NCBI GenBank assembly: GCA_016081115.2
Contig: JABTTQ020000358.1
Location: forward strand, 124,001-188,000
Length of the DNA: 64,000 nt
Reading direction: 5' to 3'
DNA from: Rehmannia glutinosa
Taxonomy: Eukaryota; Streptophyta; Magnoliopsida; Lamiales; Orobanchaceae
In this document: positions 56,130 through 64,000 of the stretch, piece after piece
Layout of the letters: every line of letters begins with the position of its first letter
Numbering within the stretch: position 1 is the stretch's first letter
Position numbers and translations under genes: made by a program
Notes under the pieces: model-generated
Told to the model about the DNA's origin: nothing
The model's database searches: none
The model's input: only the letters and a program-made list of their open reading frames with translations

Positions 56130-59100
56130 ATGAGCATTCACAACTTTAAAGCAAGTTCAATCTGGAAGGACCTTACTGAGCCTTCAACACTTTATGCTCC
56201 TCGAAAGCCAACATTGGTGCATGCCGCCCCTCGGCTGGTCTCCGGTATGCTTTTGTTTTTCTTCCATTCTCATTCGGACTGACGGGTAAATAGTAATACT
56301 TGGGGGATCATAAATTTACGGTAATCAGAATGTTTAAATTGTTTTCAGGAACTCGAAGGCTATCGGTACAATGTGGGGTTCAGTTTCGCCCTTGCATTGA
56401 CATACACAAGGTTTGATTCAATATCATGTGCAAGCATTCCTTTTACTGCTATGTGAATAACTGACGTCATGTCCAGCTTGTGGGATGGCCTAACTTGCAA
56501 TGTCCATTCCCCACACAGTAGGGATCATAATCATGACAAGGTTAATCTACGGGAAAACAGTAGGGAGGTAAATTTAAAAGAATGAAAAAATGGAACTGCT
56601 AATCACCAATCAGTTCCACTGCCATTCACCTTTAGAAAATGTCTATGATGAAAACATGAATAGTTTGGAAGGTCAGATTGTGGTTATTAACTCGAGAACG
56701 AGAAAGAAGTCCCATGGGTACAGGAATACTTGTTGATATTTCAAAATCTTCCCCTCTTTGTTATTTTACAGATGTTTTTAAAGTTGCTATTTTCATTACA
56801 TTTATAGTAATTCCTATATGAATGTTAATCCAATTTTCTTACTGGTTTATTTGGAGTCACCTTGTGAACTAGCCTTTTTTATGTCATAAGATTGTAACAT
56901 ATGTTATTAGATTGTTTAGACTGCATGCTTAGAAGCAATTTTTTCAGTAAAAAGCAGAAAGGATCTATAAAATAGTATCAACACTTTTAGCCAACCAGGA
57001 AGCCATTTTTACTCTAAAACTAGCCATAGGGCTTGCGAGGCCTAATATGTGTGGAATCTCTTTTTCCATCATCTGGAATCCCAAAAGTATGTCCGTGAAA
57101 TTTGTGACATGAAAGAGCGCCTGCTGTGATAATAATTTGCCATCTTGCATGAAGCACGTCTTTAGATTTTTAAATAAGAGAAAAGAAAGATTGAAGAGAT
57201 GTGAAACATAAAATTACATGGGCAGATGAATTGAGAAATTGACAATATAAGGTCTAGAACTTGTCCTAAAATTGGAGAAGTGCTAAGGAGATACAACAGT
57301 ATTATCTTTGCTAGAAACATTGAAATTTTCCAAAGTCATTACTTTGCTTGTATTGAGAGAGACTGGTTAATGCTGAGCTTCTTTTAAGCTGTACTTTGAA
57401 AAGATACTATTTAAGTACTTTAACCATTTGCATTGATACCTGCTCATCGAGTTTATCTGTCCTATCTCACCCATTTTTTGAAGTTCCACTGGCAGAGGAA
57501 TCAGGAATATTAGGATGGTTTCTTGGACTTGTATTTTATTCAAGATCATCAATGCAATAAGTTGCATATAATATCAAAATCATTAAAGGCTCCCATGGTA
57601 GGAGGAGAGATCCTCTTTATGGACTTTCATAAGGCAGTAGCTGCCTTCTTGTTGCTTTAGTTCCTCATTATTAGGTTTTTGTATCTCTAGCATTTGCATG
57701 ATATACCACATAACTGAAATTTATCAGTTCCTGTCGTTTTACCTTATAAGTATCAACTATGGATGACTAGCACCAAGATAATTCTAATACATTTTCAGGG
57801 GAAAGTGAAACAGATTGTTGGATCCACTCTTCGAGATTCTAAAGAGGGAGATTCAAGTCTTATCACTAATTATGAATCTGATAAATCAGCTGCAGAATAT
57901 GCTAAAATGTATAAGGACGATGGGCTTACTGGTGGCCACGTGATCATGCTTGGAGCTGATCCGTTGAGTAACTCAGCAGCAATCGAAGCCTTACATGCTT
58001 ATCCTGGTATGCATGATTTACTCTCTCTTTTTAAACAATAACTAAATGTATTGGCTTGTTTATTAATATAAGTCCCCTTACCTAAAAGTCAGTGAAGGGA
58101 TATAAGAGTCATTTGTTTGTCGTAATAATTCCAAATGAAATGTTAGGGATAGCAGCTTATAGCTGGACTAGAAACAGTGTATTTGTTGATAACATTACAA
58201 TTAGATTGATTGTTACGCGGTTGAAGTACAAGGTTTGGATACGTTTTCAACTTTCAACTCAGAAATTATTTTCAATAATCATTTCCTGTTTCTCACAATT
58301 CGATCATGTATCGTTGTCACATGTCAGGAATTGAATTTAGAGTGTCTTCTTATGGACTTTGTGACACCTCCCCAAAATTTTTGCCGAAAGCTCATTTTTC
58401 CTCTACTAGTTCTTAAAATCTAGACCCAATGTACACAAAACAATCTCTTGTTGAGGAACTTTATGCATCTTCTCATGGAAAAGGCCAGTTTATGCATCAC
58501 TTTGGATCTTCTCTCAACTTGATCTGAATGATACTATTTTTACAATTATGGGTATGCTACTACCTCATCCATTTTTTACTTATGGCAAATCCTATTCCAG
58601 CCAATCAGTTACAACTCCAAGTTCCAAAATGGATATTTAATTGGATTCAAAGACTATTCTAGCCAATCAGTTAGTGCTACAAGTTTCAAAATGCACATTC
58701 CACTGGATTAACTGATTTTATGTTTTCTTTAAAATAATTGGCACAAAAAATATCTGACATCAGTAGCAAACTGCATTTCTTATCTTGTACTCTAGTCCAA
58801 TTTTGCTCTCTGTGTCTTATCTAAATCATTTGCAGCGCTGGCTGAAGTTAAAATAGAATAACTGATGTCAATGCTTTATCATCCAATGTGAAGATCCCAT
58901 CCTATTGAATCATACTAGAGAAGCTATTTTGAGTTATTCAGATACTGCTGTTCAGAATGTAAATCATACGCAGAGTTCTGTGGAGTTTCCCTTGATCTTT
59001 GATCTTCACGGTTGATAGCATGTTGGACTTACAGATTTTCTTCCACTGTACTTCCATAATGGAAAAATCTAGGTGGTTTGCAAGTTGGAGGTGGTATCAA

Positions 59101-62034
59101 TTCAAGTAATGCCTTGAGTTACATAGATGAAGGGGCGAGCCATGTTATTGTTACATCAGTACGTACTATTTTGTTTATTCCTCTGAAGTAGTTTTGTCTT
59201 TTGGCCTGTATTTCATGTTGCCTTTTGCGATGCCAAAAGTAACTTCTCTTCCGAGTTTCGATCAATACAAGCCTACTATATATGATGTTATGAGAGCACT
59301 CATAAAAACATTGTTTTCACCTGACTTGCACTTATGCATGTTAGGATACCATCATGAGCTACTGCTATGAACATCAAGGCTTAGCCAATTGATCTGGGCA
59401 TACTAAAATTGCATTATAAATTGTATACTGCTTACTGACGCTTTCTTGTTGACCATATAGGAAAGGCTTATGCATACATTCTGTGTCAGTGACCTCTTAG
59501 TTCTTTGTTTTTTAAGCTTGTTAGATCCTGCATTTTGTATAGTGGTTGATTTTCTAAGTGATCTACATGAGCCAAATCTCAGACTTGATAGACAGTCATG
59601 CTTATTGTGCTCTGGCAAATAGTCTCAAAATATAGGAAATGGGACTGGGATATTGTTCAAATAGAACATTGCACAAGGGGGTTGCATATGGACAGTTAGG
59701 ATTTCCCATAAGTTTCAGTGGAAAATTCCACATGTTTTAATAATATTCATGTTTTCAGTATGTTGAATAATCTTTTGGATGTAAATCATGCTGGCCAAAA
59801 AAATTATTCATCTTTGGAAGCTTATCTATTCGGTACTTCTTCATTGCAATGGCAGTACGTATTCAATGATGGACAAGTTGATTTTGAAAGGTTAAAGGAA
59901 CTTGCCCATGCTGTGGGAAAACAGAGACTTGTGTTGGACCTTAGTTGCAGAAAGAAGGTATATCTCTTCTTAAGGACTAAATTTGTGTCACTTAAAAGAA
60001 GCTTTCTGAACATTCTTTTTGTCTCTTTTGGTTTGTGTTTGAGGTTGGGGATGGCAATTTCTGACACGGCTTGACAAGCCGAAACGAAAATTTTAGTTTT
60101 AGTCTGGGCATTTTTATCTTCAGGCTTTGAGTTACTGTAACAGCATAATTTTTTTTTCTTGGTGACCTATCAACCTGATTTAACCCACACCAAACCTTCT
60201 TGACGGACTTCAAATTTTGAAGACAAATTTTAATAATTGAAATTATTAAAAAATCATTTAGTTGAGATTTTAGTTTTGACCACTGAAAAATTTAAAAGCA
60301 AAATTTCAGCTTTTTATCTGAAGCAGAACAAAAAAAAAATTATTGAATATTCCTCGGGAAATATAAGACTCGGGGTTTTCTTCGATTGTCATTTGAAGTC
60401 TTAACTTTTGAAGGATCATTTACAGAGTCCTAAGAATCACCTTTTGTCTCCGCTTTGTTTTATCTTTATTTTTTCTGTTTTCATGAAATTGCAGTTAGTG
60501 TAAGTATTAGAAGATCCTCCAGGTGTTGCTATATTTAGACATTAATTATTAGATACAATGGTAAGCAAGCATAATACTGGCCCTGTAATATGTTGTGAAT
60601 TGTATTGGCTGACTCCTTCGTCACTCTTTGCAAGATTCTAGTTCTTTAACTATTAGAGGTTGAACGTCTGAATAATTCAACAGTAAATCAATATGCTTTC
60701 ATAGCCTGATCCGGTGGAATCTGTCAGTTTATTGAGCTGATCTTACATTTTTCATGTTGGGTATGTTTGGCAATTATTGGGTTGAGCAGATATTTGGTTG
60801 GGTTCCTGGTGGAAAGGAATATGTTAACATCCGTATGAGCCCAATCCAAGCCCACTCAAATTCCACCTATTTCCATTCCCATTGGAGGTTATGTCTACAA
60901 ATAGTTGGATGTGCTTGCTTCTAAATTACTAGCAAGTAGCAACCCCGTGTAATCACGAGTTTTGTTAAATTATTTTATATGAATAACTGCTGATCTGATT
61001 GTTATTCTGATACCCATGATAATAACTCTCTGATGATTACAAAATAGATGATAATTGATATCGGTTATATAGGAATGTTTGCAGCTACCTCCTTTGTCAA
61101 AACAGAAATGTATTATGCTCAATGTGTTACTGTTACTGACTTGAAAAGGTTTTATGCAGGACGGTAAATATGCAGTTGTCACAGATAGATGGCAGAAGTT
61201 CACTGATGTATATCTTGACGAAAAAGTGTTGGAGTTTCTTGCCAATTATGCTGATGAGTTCCTTGTCCATGGAGTTGATGTTGAAGGCAAAAAGTACGTC
61301 TTACTGCTAATATGGGGTCCCTAAAATTTGCTTGCAGAACTAAGTATCGTGTGTAAAACACTCTGACAAAAAAGCAATGTGCATCTGTAAAATCATTTTC
61401 ACTCTTTCGCTATTAGAGAATTTATAAAGATTTGTCCTGACATTGAAGTACCAATACTTTACATCTGATGTTATCTGCCTACTTTGATATTGCAGGCTGG
61501 GGATTGATGAAGAGCTTGTTGCTTTGCTCGGCAGGCACTCACCGGTGTGTTTCTAGTGAATCTAGTTTTGAATATTTTGTCTTCCATAGCCGTGTTATAC
61601 TTTTCTTGCTTCTTTTCAAACTGAATGTACTACATTATTGACAAATACTTTTCTTTTCGACTTATATTCATCTCATTCTAGTTTAGTAATTTTTCTTTCC
61701 CCACTGATTCCTTGGGCTTCTTGCTTCAAAGATCATTCTTTCATAGTTTCATGATGGAAGTAGTGGTTTTTGTCATTCGGCATTGACATATTGGCCATAT
61801 CATTTGCCTACATCATGCTACAAGAGCAGCTCTATGCATCAAGTAACCCCATTTTGTAAGGCTCGTGTCTCTTCAGCTGCTTCAGTTTGAATTGTTTCTT
61901 ATGTGTTTGTTTAGATCCCGGTGACATATGCTGGTGGAGTCACCACTATGGCTGATTTAGAGAGGATCAAAATAGCAGGAACGGGACGTGTAGATGTCAC
62001 CGTGGGCAGTGCTTTGGATATCTTTTTGGGGTAA
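56130..62034 (+). CDS. HISN3: HisA/HISN3: phosphoribosylformimino-AICAR-phosphate isomerase, chloroplast; C-terminus frameshifted
   Basis: Exons: 56130-56244, 56349-56410, 57799-58006, 59073-59158, 59856-59957, 61160-61293, 61496-61544, 61915-62034; all GT-AG and in phase. About 50 N-terminal residues look like a transit peptide. The (beta/alpha)8 enzyme then shows 'FRPCIDIHKGKV' with the catalytic Asp (D56), 'GGHVIMLGADP', 'GGLQVGGGIN', 'LVLDLSCRKK' with the second Asp (D185), 'VHGVDVEGKKLGID' and the phosphate loop 'VTYAGGVTT'. It catalyses the fourth step of histidine synthesis, an Amadori rearrangement in plastids. As given, the frame stops at 62032-62034 after 'ALDIFLG' (291 aa). The expected tail ('SYKDVVAWHSQQ') follows one frame over and ends at 62092, so one extra base sits in the run 'tttttgggg' near 62023-62031. 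An assembly error is as likely as a real mutation. Confidence 0.9.
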
Positions 62035-62967
62035 TTTGTCTTACAAGGATGTAGTCGCGTGGCATTCTCAGCAAGAGGCTTTGGCAGTCTGACGTAATCT
62101 TCAGGTTTTACAAAACCTCATTATTTATTTATGCAAGCTTACATCTATATGTATAATTATGAAAAATGGCATAATATACTGTTTAAGAGCCACATTGGCT
62201 GTGAATTTTTGGCTAATGAGCCATGCAACATGTTGAAATTCTTCCTTTTGGGCTTTTGATCCTTAAGAAAACTCTGGGGACACCGGTTTTTGTGATCTCA
62301 AACCAACAAAGAGCAAGAAGTTTTCTTGGAATCGACTAGTATTCCATAATTCTTATAGGAAAGAGGTTCTTCATGAGCCATGTTATTGGCACAGGTCACG
62401 TGCATCTTATCTAAGATAGAAGTTTTCCTGCTATGCAATGAGAAACTAACTACAAGATTGTCTTTTTTGGATGACTAATGCAGTCATGTTTTGATAATGT
62501 CTTACATCTCTGTGACGAGTGATATCTTGCTAGCATAATATGCATAGATATTGCCCTGTTCTTTTTCCATGTAGATTCCCAGTTCCTGTCCCTCAATAAC
62601 AGTTGAAGTTTAACCAATCTCATGCGTCTATTTCAATCTCTAAATGGACTTATAAATTTTCTGTCAGCTGATTGATTGGATAGCCAAATTATTCACATGT
62701 TTGGAAAGATCTATAGCATCATCATTGCTTTCTGATTGCATGAATTTGTATATTTTATGTTGCATCGGAATTAGAAGTAACTTTTGAGGAACCCAAAAGC
62801 TTCTTTAGCTTCATTTCGATTGCTTTAGGGTGTTAAACTACAATTGAGAAGAGTCATGTACATTCCTGATAAAAAGAAAACTAGAAATCTATCTCTTGTC
62901 AACCGTAACAGTCCTCGCTATATTTTGTTTCTAAATTCTAATAATCAACTTTTTAATCCGCTCTCTC

Positions 62968-63045
62968 TTTTCTTTCTTTTACTTTTCTTTTTCAAATATA
63001 ACAGGTTTTTAGACGAACTGAAAAAGAAAAGTAAAAGAAAGAAAA
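62968..63045. repeat. Perfect 27-bp inverted repeat with 24-nt loop
   Basis: The arms 62968-62994 (pyrimidine-rich, ends 'acttttctttttca') and 63019-63045 (purine-rich, starts 'tgaaaaagaaaagt') are exact reverse complements. It lies between the convergent HISN3-like and PADRE genes, 16 bp past the PADRE stop on that gene's 3' side. It could be a small foldback element, a termination signal, or an assembly fold-back; the sequence alone does not decide. Confidence 0.75.
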
Positions 63046-63060
63046 AAAAAAAGCCAAGAA

Positions 63061-63558
63061 CTAGTTCACTTCTGTGATGCTTTCCAGGGCTGGCAACCAT
63101 CCGTTGGAAGGCATATTACCATCATCTTTGCCAATAATTTGAATCTTGTTAGCTATTAATTCTTTCTGCACCTGAGAAATCATATCTTCAACTGAAACTC
63201 CCCCTTCACCCATCATTGCCTTCAGCTCTTGCTTGCTGAGCATAACCTTAATCCTCACGACTCCAGTTTCTTGTCTCTTTTCTTGCACGACATCATCTGA
63301 AAATCGAACTGTCTTCTTCTTCTTAGTCGGTTGGGCCGCCACTGGTAGAGGAACAACGTAGTTCAACCGACCTTCAACCATTTCACCATTTGTATGCAGG
63401 TGCTTTATTTCAGGAAGTTTATAATTATCAGAGGTTTCATGATGGTGAGAATATTCAGACATGACTTTAATTGGGATTGGGGATTTATATTCAGTGATCT
63501 TTTCATCTGTTTTCATTATATTAACAGACTTGTCTTGAAGAACTAAGCAATTTCCCAT
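63061..63558 (-). CDS. PADRE/DUF4228-domain protein
   Basis: The chosen start (63558) gives 165 aa beginning 'MGNCLVLQDKSVNIMKTDEK', the standard N-terminus of DUF4228/PADRE proteins. An upstream in-frame ATG at 63591 would add 11 residues but bury this motif. The Gly2 with Cys4 could be N-myristoylated and palmitoylated. Then come 'EYKSPIPIKVMSEYS' (about 23-37), a basic 'TKKKKTVRFSD' stretch (about 78-88), and the C-terminal 'VVRIKVMLSKQELKAMM'. The family has many members induced by pathogens and abiotic stress; the molecular role is poorly known. A TATA box lies about 135 bp upstream. It is convergent with the HISN3-like gene. Confidence 0.85.
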   Translation of the reverse strand: MGNCLVLQDKSVNIMKTDEKITEYKSPIPIKVMSEYSHHHETSDNYKLPEIKHLHTNGEMVEGRLNYVVPLPVAAQPTKKKKTVRFSDDVVQEKRQETGVVRIKVMLSKQELKAMMGEGGVSVEDMISQVQKELIANKIQIIGKDDGNMPSNGWLPALESITEVN

Positions 63559-63691
63559 ACTTCTGGCAAGAAACTGTAGGCAAGAAAACATTAATTTGAG
63601 GAGTAGAAGTTATAATTGGCTTTGAACTGTTAACTGGCTTTCTTTTTTTGAGTGGTTGTTAATTGGCTTTCTGTGTACCACATATATCTAG

Positions 63692-63699
63692 TATTTATA
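63692..63699 (-). promoter_or_regulatory. TATA box of the PADRE/DUF4228 gene
   Basis: The minus strand reads 'gtataaatac', a canonical plant TATA box, about 135 bp before the start codon at 63558. Transcription would begin near 63665. Confidence 0.6.
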
Positions 63700-64000
63700 C
63701 GAGCAAAGAAATGAGCGTGTCTAATAGTTTATTATTTTTTACAAGAAAAACTGTATAGCACTTTACGGCCCACTTTTAATGATTTTTGTTGTATCATGAG
63801 TAAGGCTGTAATGACCTCCTCCATGAGGTGATTACGATGTGTTTGAAATCTTTTGCTGCTCCTAAGTACAGCTTGTTAGTAATTGAATGCTGACTTGTTC
63901 AGTTTTAGCATGTGAGAAATTAATTTCCTTCGAAATTATGCTCGTTTTAGTTTGTTTTTAAAAATATTAGAGCGATTAAAAGTCGAATAAATATAGAATA
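63700..64000. other. Upstream flank of the PADRE gene, no other gene seen
   Basis: AT-rich sequence up to the window edge; no coding signal. Confidence 0.4.

Overview
This is nuclear DNA of a eudicot plant. It is AT-rich and lacks operons. Its genes are split by GT-AG introns and scattered among many transposon remnants. Two copies of a 2S albumin resemble the sesame seed albumins in signal peptide, cysteine pattern and C-terminus, so I infer a Lamiales relative of sesame; the order is inferred, not proven.

Genes, left to right: a BIC1-type cryptochrome inhibitor (+, 7.1-7.5 kb); a four-exon LYR-motif protein (-, 11.4-13.2 kb); a four-exon mitochondrial ISCA2-type iron-sulfur assembly protein (-, 20.4-23.2 kb), which shares a short divergent promoter region with a glucosamine-6-phosphate N-acetyltransferase (+, 24.6-25.0 kb); 2S albumin copy A (-, 26.3-26.8 kb) and copy B (-, 33.7-34.2 kb); a 13-exon plastid protein like Arabidopsis At5g03900 (-, 35.1-42.5 kb); a P-type PPR protein like At2g36240 (-, 51.6-53.1 kb); a HisA/HISN3 histidine-biosynthesis isomerase (+, 56.1-62.1 kb); and a PADRE/DUF4228 protein (-, 63.06-63.56 kb). 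I rebuilt the exons of the split genes by hand. All splice sites are GT-AG, and the phases agree except at the two frame breaks described next.

Two conserved genes are broken in this sequence by one-base differences in short homopolymers. The At5g03900-like gene lacks two bases in exon 6, and HISN3 carries one extra base in its last exon. Either the consensus has small indel errors or these copies are decaying.

The rest is mostly mobile DNA, much of it with intact target-site duplications (TSDs): two long-TIR Mutator-like miniature elements, four copies of a shorter Mutator-like MITE, three copies of a G-box-carrying foldback MITE, several hAT-type MITEs with 8-bp TSDs, a CACTA-like remnant, a non-autonomous Helitron, a decayed Ulp1-carrying MULE, a decayed LINE plus a second LINE fragment, two SINEs, a TRIM/LTR remnant, and two copies of an unclassified poly(A) retroelement. 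Several are nested. I found no tRNA or rRNA gene, no CRISPR array, and no gene cluster that looks like a new multi-gene system. The points most worth a second look are the two frame breaks, the albumin tandem duplication with a filled/empty insertion site, the G-box MITEs upstream of BIC1, and the unclassified retroelement family.
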